Assembly: GCA_003478355.1 (NCBI GenBank)
Contig: QUFC01000002.1
Span: 1 to 64,000 of the forward strand
Reading direction: 5' to 3'
Length of the DNA stretch: 64,000 nt
Source of the DNA: Lachnospiraceae bacterium AM48-27BH
Lineage (GTDB): Bacteria; Bacillota; Clostridia; Lachnospirales; Lachnospiraceae
This document shows positions 50,966-59,360 of this stretch, in pieces (within the stretch, counting starts at the first letter, position 1; every line of letters starts with the position of its first letter). The notes beneath the pieces are model-generated. The model ran no database searches. It had not been told where the DNA came from and saw nothing but the letters and a program-made list of their open reading frames with translations. The position numbers and the translations under genes are program-made.

Positions 50966-51505
50966 ATGGAACGAGATGAACTACGCACCACTTTAGTGAA
51001 CCATCTGGAAACCCTGCGGCGCAATCTGCAGGTCGTATCCATGGAGGTGCTGAAAACCAAGTACAAAAAACCATTTGATGCCCTGCGGCAAGACATCTGT
51101 AAAGCCGCTACCGCCTATACCCGCTTTCTGGTATTTGACGGTATGCGGATCAAACACAAATACTTTGATGAGGCTGTACCCTATATCGATACAGCTGTGA
51201 AGCAAACCAAGCGGCTCAAACAGATTTCAGATGCTACCTTTCAGCGTCAGGATATTGACGAGATCGAATCACTCGCCCTTGCCCTGCGCAAAGAGATAGA
51301 AGCTACTCTGCAGCCCTTCTATATGGGACATATGTGCCTTTATGTGACGCCGGAATGCTTTGACGACCCGCCCAAGACGCCGGAAGTCTACAATGATGCA
51401 ACCGCCTGTGTCTGGCGGGATGGTACATGGCAGCTTCTGGAGGATACCAGCAAAGGGTTCCTGCTCTTTGTTCAATCCAAATTCAAGGAGGAAGCTGCCG
51501 CATGA
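50966..51505 (+). CDS. Uncharacterised helical element protein (179 residues)
   Basis: ATG 50966 with GGAGGA 5 nt upstream. The product is highly helical with coiled-coil character (NHLETLRRNLQVVSMEVLKTKY, VKQTKRLKQISDATFQRQD). No membrane helix. It overlaps the next gene by 4 nt, and both products are coiled-coil proteins, so they may interact. Confidence 0.55.
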   Translation: MERDELRTTLVNHLETLRRNLQVVSMEVLKTKYKKPFDALRQDICKAATAYTRFLVFDGMRIKHKYFDEAVPYIDTAVKQTKRLKQISDATFQRQDIDEIESLALALRKEIEATLQPFYMGHMCLYVTPECFDDPPKTPEVYNDATACVWRDGTWQLLEDTSKGFLLFVQSKFKEEAAA

Positions 51506-51993
51506 AAAAGACATCTCAGCAATATCTAAACAGCGAAGCACACGGTTATCTCATGGAGGCCAAAGCCTGCAAGCTTTTGCTCAAAGACTTGGAGCGCATC
51601 CGCGCCAAACTCAGGCGGCACATCGAAAAGGAAGCCGCAGACCGCGAGGCAGAATTTGAAGCAGCTATGCAATACCATAGCGAAAGCGACATCCAGGAAG
51701 CCTACGGCTGGGAATTTATCAGCGAACAGCAATATGAACGCTATCTGGAATTGTTCCGTCAAGGCCGCAAGGCGATTGATGAACACAGCCCCACTGTTAC
51801 AGAGCTGGCACTTTCCATCCTGAACCGCATCTTTCAGGATATTGATAGGGACTGCAGCCAATGCGAGTTTGAAGCCCTGTCGCCGGAAGAACAGCTTGCC
51901 GAGTTGAAGCGTGCTGAAGAATCCAGGCAGGCATGGAGGCAGTATATCGCCAGTCTGAAAGAAATGGTCGGCTCCGCCGCTGCGCAGGAATGA
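51502..51993 (+). CDS. Uncharacterised coiled-coil element protein (163 residues)
   Basis: ATG 51502, ATGA overlap with the previous gene, AAGGAGG upstream. Strong coiled-coil (KLLLKDLERIRAKLRRHIEKEA) in the first third and a helical C-terminus. No catalytic motif. Probably acts with the preceding product. Confidence 0.55.
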   Translation: MKKTSQQYLNSEAHGYLMEAKACKLLLKDLERIRAKLRRHIEKEAADREAEFEAAMQYHSESDIQEAYGWEFISEQQYERYLELFRQGRKAIDEHSPTVTELALSILNRIFQDIDRDCSQCEFEALSPEEQLAELKRAEESRQAWRQYIASLKEMVGSAAAQE

Positions 51994-52053
51994 CCATTAA
52001 AAATCGTTGCTGAAGTGTGCTTTGCAGACTGCCTACTTGCAAAATCAGATTTT

Positions 52054-52091
52054 TTCGGCTAAAATAGGTATATAATAATATATCAGCCGAA
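52054..52091 (+). promoter_or_regulatory. Promoter with flanking inverted repeat, DUF4143 ATPase gene
   Basis: A -10 TATAAT (52071-52076) is framed by TTCGGCT (52054-52060) and AGCCGAA (52085-52091). The palindrome spans the promoter and is a candidate operator. The -35 is poor. Confidence 0.5.
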
Positions 52092-52112
52092 ATCGAGAAA
52101 GGAGGAACGCCT

Positions 52113-53342
52113 GTGTATATCACCCGACACATGGAAAAACCGGTAATGGAGCTGAATGAACAGTATCCTGTGCTTCTGCTTACCGGCCCAAGGCAGGTTG
52201 GAAAAACCACCATGCTGGAACATTTGATAGAGGTCGAGGGCAAGGGGCGCAAGAAGGTCTCTTTGGATGATCTGACGCTGCGGGAACTCGCCAAGACGGA
52301 CCCAAAGATGTTCTTCCAGCTGTATCAGCCGCCGCTGCTCATTGATGAAGTGCAATACGCACCGGAACTGTTCCCATATATCAAAATCATGGTAGATGAA
52401 CGCCATCAGCCCGGCGATTTCTGGCTGACGGGTTCTCAGCTTTTCAAGATGATGGAGGGCGTACAGGAATCTCTGGCCGGCCGGGTGGCTCTGCTCCACC
52501 TCTCACCGCTTTCCCAGAGTGAGATCATGAAACGGCCCCCTGAACCACCGTTCAGCCTGGAGCTGTCTCTTTTGTCAGAACGGCAGAACGGACGCCAAAT
52601 GCTGAACACGCCAGAGGTCTTTCAGCATATCCATCAGGGCGGGATGCCTGCCCTGGTCACAGGAACTTATTCCAATGCCCCCATCTTCTATTCCAGTTAC
52701 ATTGACACTTACATGGAACGGGATGTGCGGCGGCTGTCCAATGACATTGACAGCTTGAAGTTTTTGCGCTTCCTGCGTTCTGTTGCCGCCAGGACTTCCC
52801 AACAGGTCAATTACAAGGGCATTGCCGATGATGCGGAGATCGACCAGACCACAGCCAAAAACTGGCTTCATGTTCTGGAGGCGCTGGGGATCATCTTCTT
52901 ATTGGAGCCCTATTCCAATAATGTCCTCAAACGCACCGTATCCACACCCAAGCTCTACTTCTACGACTCCGGCATTGTCTGCTACCTGACCCGTTGGAGC
53001 AGCCCGGAGACAGCCATGGAAGGAGCCATGAGCGGCGCACTGCTGGAAAACTATACCGTAGCGGAAATCATCAAGACCTATCAGAACGCCGGTCAGGAGC
53101 CTTTCCTGTACTACTATCGGGATAAGGATGCCAGAGAAATCGACCTGATCCTGGAGCGGGACGGGAAACTATTTCCCATCGAGATCAAAAAGATGGCCTC
53201 GCCGCCAAAGAAATTGACGAAGGTGTTTGACCTGATCGACAAGTCTCCGCTGCAGCGCGGCACTGGTGCTATCCTGTGCATGGCTGACCAGTTGGGCGCT
53301 TTTGATCAGAACAATCTGATTGTGCCTATCTCTTTGATTTAA
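52113..53342 (+). CDS. AAA+ ATPase with DUF4143 domain
   Basis: 409 residues from GTG 52113 (AAAGGAGG upstream). N-terminal ATPase: Walker A TGPRQVGKTT (residues 25-34), Walker B PPLLIDEVQYAP, sensor WLTGSQ. A winged-helix middle (about 230-270) and a DUF4143 C-terminal nuclease-like region (YYYRDKDAREIDLILERDGKLFPIEIK) follow. The DAREIDLILE...EIK pattern fits a PD-(D/E)XK fold. The function of the family is not established. The gene has its own promoter, so it is probably cargo. Confidence 0.88.
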   Translation: MYITRHMEKPVMELNEQYPVLLLTGPRQVGKTTMLEHLIEVEGKGRKKVSLDDLTLRELAKTDPKMFFQLYQPPLLIDEVQYAPELFPYIKIMVDERHQPGDFWLTGSQLFKMMEGVQESLAGRVALLHLSPLSQSEIMKRPPEPPFSLELSLLSERQNGRQMLNTPEVFQHIHQGGMPALVTGTYSNAPIFYSSYIDTYMERDVRRLSNDIDSLKFLRFLRSVAARTSQQVNYKGIADDAEIDQTTAKNWLHVLEALGIIFLLEPYSNNVLKRTVSTPKLYFYDSGIVCYLTRWSSPETAMEGAMSGALLENYTVAEIIKTYQNAGQEPFLYYYRDKDAREIDLILERDGKLFPIEIKKMASPPKKLTKVFDLIDKSPLQRGTGAILCMADQLGAFDQNNLIVPISLI

Positions 53343-53378
53343 CCAGGAACCCTGCCGCATTACCTGCGGCTTATAACC

Positions 53379-53424
53379 GAAAGGATCGACAGACTGCATT
53401 TAGCGGCCTGCCGGTCCTTTTTTC
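53379..53424 (+). terminator. Intrinsic terminator after the DUF4143 gene
   Basis: AAAGGATCGACAG pairs with CTGCCGGTCCTTT with mismatches, followed by TTTTTCG and AGGAGG. Confidence 0.75.
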
Positions 53425-53443
53425 GTTTAGGAGGAAACACCTG

Positions 53444-54043
53444 ATGATAAAACGACAAATATCTTTTCTGTTTGAAGATCCCGGATTCTGTATAGATGTA
53501 TTCTGCACCATTGCAGAACCGGTACGCTACTACAACCGGGATACCGAAAGCGGCGCATGGTACAGCTCTACACCGGACTGGCATGAAATGAGCAGTCTCA
53601 TCCGGGAAGACCTTATCTTTGAAGTGATTGCAAATGGTGTAGTCTGTGCGCTGGATGGCAATGGTAACTTTGAAGGCAAGAAACCCTTCGTGCCTTTCTA
53701 CCAATTCCGGCAGTCGCTGGTGCAGTCCGTTCGTGCACAGCATCCGCACCTGCAGGATCATGAAGCACTGAGGGAAAAACTGCTTTCCCTGCCGGATGCC
53801 AGAGAAACAGTTGGGCATGGTTGGTACTGGGAAAACTGGCTCTTTGCCACCGATGTTGAGAACACCGCTGAGGAAGCAGTAGACTCAGCCGAATGGCTAA
53901 ATAGTCAGTTCCACATTCTGGCTGTCCGCTATACCCACAAGCCCACCGGCTTTGTATTTACCAACTACCGTTTCCGGGACAAAAGAACCGAAGCCAAATC
54001 TTCCGGACATGACCTACTGCTCTATGACTGGAAAGACCAATGA
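53444..54043 (+). CDS. Uncharacterised 199-residue element protein
   Basis: ATG 53444 with AGGAGG upstream. Mixed alpha/beta and soluble, rich in aromatic residues (VRYYNRDTESGAWYSSTPDW, HGWYWENWLF). No motif recognised. It starts the row of DUF4313-type genes and ends 48 nt before the next start. Confidence 0.55.
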   Translation: MIKRQISFLFEDPGFCIDVFCTIAEPVRYYNRDTESGAWYSSTPDWHEMSSLIREDLIFEVIANGVVCALDGNGNFEGKKPFVPFYQFRQSLVQSVRAQHPHLQDHEALREKLLSLPDARETVGHGWYWENWLFATDVENTAEEAVDSAEWLNSQFHILAVRYTHKPTGFVFTNYRFRDKRTEAKSSGHDLLLYDWKDQ

Positions 54044-54091
54044 CCGCACTGCGTCAAAAAATGCAGCACCTATACACAAGGAGGATACAAA

Positions 54092-55186
54092 ATGAAAATC
54101 CACGAAGATCGTTCCCATATGAATATTGATACCAGATGGTTTGAAAAAGGCTATGCCAAAGAAGACGTCCACTCCCTGCGCCTGCAATCCCTATGCACCG
54201 AAGCAGAGGCCGCAGCCAACAAACAGTTTTATGACAGCCACACCTGCGAAGAATGGGAACAGTATATCCGTCAGGCAAGTTTGGAGAGCAGCGCAGCAAT
54301 GAAACCCGTCATGGAAGCCATCGCACAGGACTTTGTCTGCTACCAGTATGACGAAAATATCCCTGTGTCCTATGGCAGCGACCGATGGGATCTGTACTTC
54401 TGGTGTAATCCCTTTAGCGGCGCCGCAGACGCATCCGAACGGGATTTCTCATATTTCACGCTGACCTTTAACGAACGTCAGACGCTGGAGAAACGAAGAA
54501 AAGTCTGTCAACAGGTGCTGGAGCTCCTATGCTCACGCTTTCAGGAGCATCCCCATCTCCATGTAGCCGTACAGTATTCCATATGGTTTGACCATCCAAA
54601 GATCCACGATGCGGTGGAGCGCGCAAAGCCCCGTCTGCATGGCCTGCGCTGTATTCAGGACCAAAAAGAAGGAAAGCTGCTCCTGCAGGACGGTGCCCTG
54701 CTCTTCAAGCCAAAATACGCAAAGAAATATTCCCGCACGCTGAGTCAGAGCCAGATTTTGTCTCTTAGTTGGGAACTGGGCGTGGCGGACGAAGAACCGG
54801 ATATCGATGCGGCACCTGTTACCTTGCCTTACAAGAAATTTGGCGCCACGCACCCCATCCAGCTGCAGGTGACTTCCTACCTGAATGGAAACCTTGCCAT
54901 ACAAATGGTGACATGGGAAAGCGGCGACCCGGAACCCTGGGCGACTCTCACCGTCAACCTGCCCGGCCAACGGCAAAAAGACCATGCCTTTATCGACACC
55001 AATGCCGATTCAGAATTTCCCACCTGGCTCATCCGACATGGTCTGGCTATCCCAACCGGTCGCACCATGCAGAGTGGGTTCTGCACCTATCCTGAATATC
55101 GTTTTCGTGCCAACCGGCTGCAGGAGCTGGACCCGGAAGGGTATGCAGGCTACCTGAAAAACTTTGAAAGGCGGTGCAGTGCATGA
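54092..55186 (+). CDS. DUF4313-type element protein (364 residues)
   Basis: The N-terminal 240 residues are unrecognised. The C-terminal 115 form a DUF4313-like domain (LQVTSYLNGNLAIQMVTWES, AFIDTNADSEFPTWLIRHGL, YPEYRFRANRL). The same domain recurs at the N-terminus of the gene at 55635. AAGGAGG precedes the ATG. The stop overlaps the next start (ATGA), whose product matches the other half of the 55635 protein. Function unknown; the family is typical of gut conjugative elements (from memory). Confidence 0.7.
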   Translation: MKIHEDRSHMNIDTRWFEKGYAKEDVHSLRLQSLCTEAEAAANKQFYDSHTCEEWEQYIRQASLESSAAMKPVMEAIAQDFVCYQYDENIPVSYGSDRWDLYFWCNPFSGAADASERDFSYFTLTFNERQTLEKRRKVCQQVLELLCSRFQEHPHLHVAVQYSIWFDHPKIHDAVERAKPRLHGLRCIQDQKEGKLLLQDGALLFKPKYAKKYSRTLSQSQILSLSWELGVADEEPDIDAAPVTLPYKKFGATHPIQLQVTSYLNGNLAIQMVTWESGDPEPWATLTVNLPGQRQKDHAFIDTNADSEFPTWLIRHGLAIPTGRTMQSGFCTYPEYRFRANRLQELDPEGYAGYLKNFERRCSA

Positions 55187-55506
55187 AATATAAGGCAGTT
55201 TATGATGTACTGAATGAAAGGCGGCAGACTACCCCCGGTTTCTGTTACCATGACCGCAGCGGCTGGCGTGCTTACCCCCAGACCTACATGACCATGCAGT
55301 ACCCTTTATGGATTATTGCTGAAGATGCTGCCACGGGCAGGCGTCTGTGGATCACCCAGGAGGTCACCCGATTTAGCATTTCCATTCGAAGGATGGATGA
55401 ACAGGGGCGTAACTATGGCCCTACCTATCGCATTACTTGTGAAAACAGGACAAAGCTGGCTCAGGTTCTGCGCTATCAGTTCGAGTCAAAGACTTTGGCT
55501 GTGTAG
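55183..55506 (+). CDS. Small partner of the DUF4313 protein (107 residues)
   Basis: The product aligns with the C-terminal half of the 55635 protein: PGFCYHDRSGWRAYP here versus NGFSYTDYSGWRCPD there, then a PLWIIAEDAATGRRLWITQE strand pair. Together with the preceding gene it looks like a split version of the later fused protein. ATG 55183 overlaps the previous stop. Confidence 0.6.
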   Translation: MKYKAVYDVLNERRQTTPGFCYHDRSGWRAYPQTYMTMQYPLWIIAEDAATGRRLWITQEVTRFSISIRRMDEQGRNYGPTYRITCENRTKLAQVLRYQFESKTLAV

Positions 55507-55574
55507 CTGACGATGACCAGAGAGGAACTGCATTCCTCTCCCTGCTCCGGTTTCCTTGTCCGGAACACACACTA

Positions 55575-55618
55575 AGAAGCACCGGCAATCTGCATTTTTG
55601 CAGGCGTCCGGTGCTTCT
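55575..55618 (+). terminator. Terminator-like hairpin before the fused DUF4313 gene
   Basis: AAGAAGCACCGG (about 55575-55586) pairs with CCGGTGCTTCTT (about 55607-55618). TTGGAGG, the next ribosome site, follows at once, and the T-run is short. Confidence 0.65.
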
Positions 55619-55634
55619 TTGGAGGAAAACGCTT

Positions 55635-56351
55635 ATGAATACTCTCGCATTTACGCTGGGCGAACACCGATCCCAGCTGACTTTGAAAATCAGTACATAT
55701 CCCAACGGCAATCTCGCCATCAAGCTTTATGAAAAGGATCACGGCATCCTGATTTTTTGGGAAACCCTTACCACCAACTTAACCGGAATCCGCCCCGACC
55801 ACTGCGCTTTCATCAATATAAAAGCCGCAGACGGACTTTTTCCGGTCTGGCTGTCAGACAATCACCTTGCGGAACCTACCGGGCAAATTCTTGAATCGGA
55901 TGGCTGCCTTTACCCTGAATACCTGTTTTATGGCAAAAAATTGGATACCCTGGATCATGAGGGGCATACCCTCTACATCCGGCAACAAAAAGGCGAACTG
56001 GGACGCCGCTTTGAGCGGCTGTATATTGCCCTGCGCCGGCTGGCACGAGAAATCAACGGGTTTAGCTACACTGATTACAGTGGCTGGCGGTGTCCGGATG
56101 GAAGTTCCACCACCCTGCCCCTCTGGATCGAGGCATCTGACCCTTCTCATGGTCGCAAATTCATCTTCACACAGAAAGGACCCGCACTCCAGACTACCAT
56201 CCGCTATGCAGATGGTACGGAGAAGCAGCGCATCTATCGGCGTAAAGAGGACATGGCAGCCGAGCTGATGACCATGTTTCAGGAGGAACTTCGTGTCTAC
56301 CCTCCCTGGTCTGAAAACCGGAGGAAACGGTACGAATATGAAAGACAATAA
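55635..56351 (+). CDS. Fused DUF4313 plus partner-domain protein (238 residues)
   Basis: The N-terminal half (about 1-115) repeats the DUF4313-like pattern (LKISTYPNGNLAIKLYEKD, YPEYLFYGKKLDTLD). The C-terminal half (about 140-225) repeats the 107-residue partner (FSYTDYSGWRCPDGSSTTLPLW). It is thus a fused paralogue of the pair just upstream. ATG 55635 with GGAGGAAAA upstream. Confidence 0.65.
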   Translation: MNTLAFTLGEHRSQLTLKISTYPNGNLAIKLYEKDHGILIFWETLTTNLTGIRPDHCAFINIKAADGLFPVWLSDNHLAEPTGQILESDGCLYPEYLFYGKKLDTLDHEGHTLYIRQQKGELGRRFERLYIALRRLAREINGFSYTDYSGWRCPDGSSTTLPLWIEASDPSHGRKFIFTQKGPALQTTIRYADGTEKQRIYRRKEDMAAELMTMFQEELRVYPPWSENRRKRYEYERQ

Positions 56352-56368
56352 AATAGGAGGACATCATC

Positions 56369-57025
56369 ATGAAGATCCGTATCTATCCCAAATCCCTGTT
56401 GGAAACCGTATGGCAGCAGGACAAACTGCTGTTTACCCCAGAGGCAGAGCAACCACCCTTGTGTCTTCGGTGTGGTCAGCCGCTGGACCGCAGGCTGGTC
56501 ATCAACGCCCTGAGCCGCTATGCAGATGTCCATATCTGCGAGGCGTGCGGTATAGATGAAGCCCTGCGTGATGCCAACCGTTGCCCACTCCCTCTAACAG
56601 AATGGGCAGCTGTCAAAAACGGTTTGAGCCAGCAGCAGACCGATTTTGAAGATCCGCTGCTGACTACTTCCTGCACCTTTGAAGATCTGTTTCAGCAAGG
56701 CTCCCGTCCTGCCAGCGAGATAGCCTATTCCCGTTCTGATTATGATGGCTGGAAATGGTGGACCACCTGGCATCAGTGCCAAAAGGATACGCCTGTTCTG
56801 GAAGTTGCCCGTGAAATTGATGCTTTTCAGAATGCGCTGTTCCAACTGCCGGAGTTTCGGAATTTGGACACCCTGACACGGTTCTGCCGAGGGTACGCCC
56901 AGCCCACCAGCGAGCCCACCGAATTCAATCTGTATTCGGAAACTGCCCACTTTTATATCTGGCTGCGGCTAGTCACCCGGCATCGAGATTATAATGCCTA
57001 TGTGCATTACTATCTGAAAGGTTAA
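56369..57025 (+). CDS. Uncharacterised element protein with one Cys4 motif
   Basis: 218 residues. The N-terminal part has LCLRCGQPLD and HICEACGID, a likely Cys4 zinc ribbon. The rest is helical with aromatic clusters (DYDGWKWWTTWHQCQ). AGGAGG precedes the ATG. No family recognised. It ends the dense gene row and is followed by a terminator. Confidence 0.55.
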   Translation: MKIRIYPKSLLETVWQQDKLLFTPEAEQPPLCLRCGQPLDRRLVINALSRYADVHICEACGIDEALRDANRCPLPLTEWAAVKNGLSQQQTDFEDPLLTTSCTFEDLFQQGSRPASEIAYSRSDYDGWKWWTTWHQCQKDTPVLEVAREIDAFQNALFQLPEFRNLDTLTRFCRGYAQPTSEPTEFNLYSETAHFYIWLRLVTRHRDYNAYVHYYLKG

Positions 57026-57035
57026 AAAGTTTGCA

Positions 57036-57077
57036 ACGCACCGGATACAGTATGGCTCTGTATCTGGTGCGTTTTTC
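57036..57077 (+). terminator. Intrinsic terminator closing the accessory gene row
   Basis: ACGCACC-GATACAG pairs with CTGTATC-GGTGCGT, followed by TTTTTCT. Sequence beyond it is sharply more AT-rich. Confidence 0.9.
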
Positions 57078-57160
57078 TATGTACTCCCAAGTATATACGC
57101 ATAAAAATATTACCTTTGTAAACTCATTTTGACCTCTATGATATAAAAGCCACCACAAAC

Positions 57161-57206
57161 TTGACAGTGTAAAGATAATGAAGTACAATATAGACAGTGT
57201 AAAGAT
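57161..57206 (+). promoter_or_regulatory. Promoter and direct-repeat operator of the TetR-type gene
   Basis: TTGACA (57161-57166), 17 nt, TACAAT (57184-57189). A 14-nt direct repeat GACAGTGTAAAGAT lies at 57163-57176, overlapping the -35, and at 57193-57206, after the -10, 30 nt apart. It is a probable autoregulatory operator. Confidence 0.75.
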
Positions 57207-57219
57207 TGGAGGATTTAGC

Positions 57220-57840
57220 ATGGCACAGCAACGACAAACTTATCATCACAAAGACTTGCGAAATGCTTTGATTGAAACAGGTATTCAGCTTGTAAGTACA
57301 GAGGGAGTAAATGCTTTTTCTTTGAGAAAGGTGGCTGCGGCGTGTGGTGTCAGCCATGCTGCCCCTTACAGCCATTTTCAAAATAAAGAAGAACTGCTTG
57401 AAGCAATGCAACTATTTATCACAGATAAATTTTCTAAACAATTAGAAAGTGCCGTTCAAAAGAATAATAATGTTGTAGAAATATTGAAAGATATGGGGAT
57501 AGCCTATGTGTCTTTCTTTGTAGATAACCCTGCTTATTTTCAATTTTTATATTCGCAATCCAACATAAAAATTGACTTATCGTTATCGATACCAGACGAT
57601 CAAAACTATAAACCCTATATCATCTATAAAAATATTGTAAGTAAACTACTAGAGCAGTCGCACTATCCAGAAGAAAAGCAAAATGATATTATCATAACCA
57701 TTTGGGCTTTTATACATGGTGTTACCTCATTAGCCACCATGAATAATGTAAATTATGATAATGACTGGAGGGAGAAAGTCATTGATTTTATGGATGTTTT
57801 TCAGCTTCCTTTTATAGATAATACAGGAGAAAAAATATGA
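57220..57840 (+). CDS. TetR/AcrR-family regulator
   Basis: 206 residues. The N-terminal helix-turn-helix (FSLRKVAAACGVSHAAPYSHFQNKEELL) is typical of TetR proteins. The C-terminal ligand domain is divergent. Start at 57220 with TTGGAGG upstream. It overlaps the flavodoxin-ferredoxin gene by 4 nt, so it probably represses itself and that gene via the repeats at 57163-57206. Codon use is far more AT-rich than the genes on both sides. Confidence 0.92.
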   Translation: MAQQRQTYHHKDLRNALIETGIQLVSTEGVNAFSLRKVAAACGVSHAAPYSHFQNKEELLEAMQLFITDKFSKQLESAVQKNNNVVEILKDMGIAYVSFFVDNPAYFQFLYSQSNIKIDLSLSIPDDQNYKPYIIYKNIVSKLLEQSHYPEEKQNDIIITIWAFIHGVTSLATMNNVNYDNDWREKVIDFMDVFQLPFIDNTGEKI

Positions 57841-58601
57841 TTGGGATTTATTTTAGTGGGACGGGAAATACAAAATATTGTTTAGAAAAGTTTGTTGCTC
57901 TATATGATAGGAACATTGAAATAACTCCTTTAGAGGATGAAGGTACAATAGAAAAAGTTGCACATCATAAAGACATCATTTTTGCCTATCCAATCTATTA
58001 CAGCAACCTGCCTAAAATAGTACGGGATTTTATCTGTGGAAATTCTGATGTATGGAAGGGAAAACACATTTTTATTATTGCAACAATGGGACTGTTTAGC
58101 GGCGATGGTGCGGGTGTATCTGCAAGATTGTTTAAGCGATACGGAGCACACATATGGGGTGGACTTCATTTGAAAATGCCGGATTGCATTTGTGATGTAA
58201 AAGCCTTAAAGCGTACTCCAGATCAAAATAAGCAAATTGTCATACAAGCAGAAGAATGTATAAAATCAGCAGTGTACAATTTGAAAAATGGCACTCCAAC
58301 TAAAAACGGTTTAGGCTTTTGGTGTCATATTGCAGGTCTGTTAGGACAGCGGCTTTGGTTTTACCGTAAAACACAAGCGTATTCAGACAAAATACAGATA
58401 AATTCCGACACTTGTATAAAGTGCGGCAAATGTGCATTGGTATGTCCTATGAATAATTTGTCATTATCCGAAGGTAAGATTGTAGCAAATGGACGGTGTA
58501 CCTTATGTTATCGGTGCGTAAATCAGTGCAGCAAGAAAGCAATTACTATTTTAGGAAAAAAAGTAATATCCCAGAGTTCTATCTATGATTTTGGGGATTA
58601 G
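57837..58601 (+). CDS. EFR1-type flavodoxin-ferredoxin fusion
   Basis: 254 residues. The N-terminal flavodoxin-like domain has the phosphate-binding YFSGTGNTKYC. The C-terminal part has two 4Fe-4S motifs, CIKCGKCALVCP and CTLCYRCVNQCSKKA. Such proteins move electrons in anaerobes; partners are unknown. Its repressor is the coupled TetR gene, suggesting a response to a redox-active or toxic compound. The low GC matches the TetR gene. Confidence 0.88.
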   Translation: MIGIYFSGTGNTKYCLEKFVALYDRNIEITPLEDEGTIEKVAHHKDIIFAYPIYYSNLPKIVRDFICGNSDVWKGKHIFIIATMGLFSGDGAGVSARLFKRYGAHIWGGLHLKMPDCICDVKALKRTPDQNKQIVIQAEECIKSAVYNLKNGTPTKNGLGFWCHIAGLLGQRLWFYRKTQAYSDKIQINSDTCIKCGKCALVCPMNNLSLSEGKIVANGRCTLCYRCVNQCSKKAITILGKKVISQSSIYDFGD

Positions 58602-58631
58602 CACTTTACATTTTACGAGGAGGTGAGCAAT

Positions 58632-59054
58632 ATGGGAAAACTTCTGGTTCTATCACTTTCCGACTGCGAAGAACATATTTTTAATAGGGTCATGGCAGCA
58701 ATCATAGACGAACCAGAGCTTGACCGTATTGCTCTCCCGCTCTCTGCTGCCTGTCTCTCCTTCCCCGATCTTGAAATTCGACTAAAGGAGCAGACAGTAT
58801 CCTGCAGAGGTCAACTTGTTACTCTGACTCACCATGAATTTGCAGTTCTTGTATATCTGGCTCGTCACCCTGGCTGGATATTCTCAGCCAGCCAGATTTA
58901 CGAGGCTGTATGGGATAGAGACGGTGAACGCTGCGGCACCGCCGTTGCCAATGTCATCAGTCAGATCCGGCGCAAGTTGACGCCGGATACACCAAAGGGT
59001 GGCTATATCCGAACTGTACTGGGCAGTGGATATAAATTTGAATCCGTGATATAG
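58632..59054 (+). CDS. Stand-alone OmpR-type winged-helix protein
   Basis: 140 residues. The C-terminal domain is a full OmpR/PhoB winged helix (LTHHEFAVLVYLARHPGWIFS, NVISQIRRKL, GYIRTVLGSGYKFE). The N-terminal 45 residues are too short for a receiver domain and lack the phospho-acceptor. The GC-rich codon use resembles the element core. ATG 58632 with GGAGGTGAG upstream. It may regulate element genes without phosphorylation. Confidence 0.78.
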   Translation: MGKLLVLSLSDCEEHIFNRVMAAIIDEPELDRIALPLSAACLSFPDLEIRLKEQTVSCRGQLVTLTHHEFAVLVYLARHPGWIFSASQIYEAVWDRDGERCGTAVANVISQIRRKLTPDTPKGGYIRTVLGSGYKFESVI

Positions 59055-59058
59055 GAAA

Positions 59059-59101
59059 CGCCGGACATATGCCGATTGGCTCTGTCCGGCGCTTCGTTTT
59101 A
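59059..59101 (+). terminator. Intrinsic terminator
   Basis: CGCCGGACA (59059-59067) pairs with TGTCCGGCG (59083-59091), followed by CTTCGTTTT. Confidence 0.8.
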
Positions 59102-59180
59102 TATAAAACAAGGCTACAAGTATTACTTCCTTGCGTTGATTGAGCCAAGAAATTATAATTGAGTAATCATAGGAATCCAC

Positions 59181-59354
59181 ATAACTTATATTCCATGAAA
59201 AAGCAGCAGAAAATGGGGTGTTACCCCAAGTCAGATCAATTATTTGTATGCCGGAGGGCGTATCCCCGGCGCTGTGAAGATGGCTACCATTTGGCTGATT
59301 CCCAAGGATGCAGAGAAGCCGGCAGACCGCCGTTTCAAAAATACAAAAAAATAA
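59181..59354 (+). pseudogene. Remnant of a small helix-turn-helix protein
   Basis: One frame reads KAAEKWGVTPSQINYLYAGG, then RIPGAVKMATIWLIPKDAEKPADRR, up to TAA at 59352-59354. This is the pattern of small HTH_17-like proteins (about 60 residues) common on elements. There is no start codon in this frame after an upstream stop. Bases near 59195-59205 would need one or two extra nucleotides to restore the N-terminus. Confidence 0.6.
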
Positions 59355-59360
59355 TCCTCT

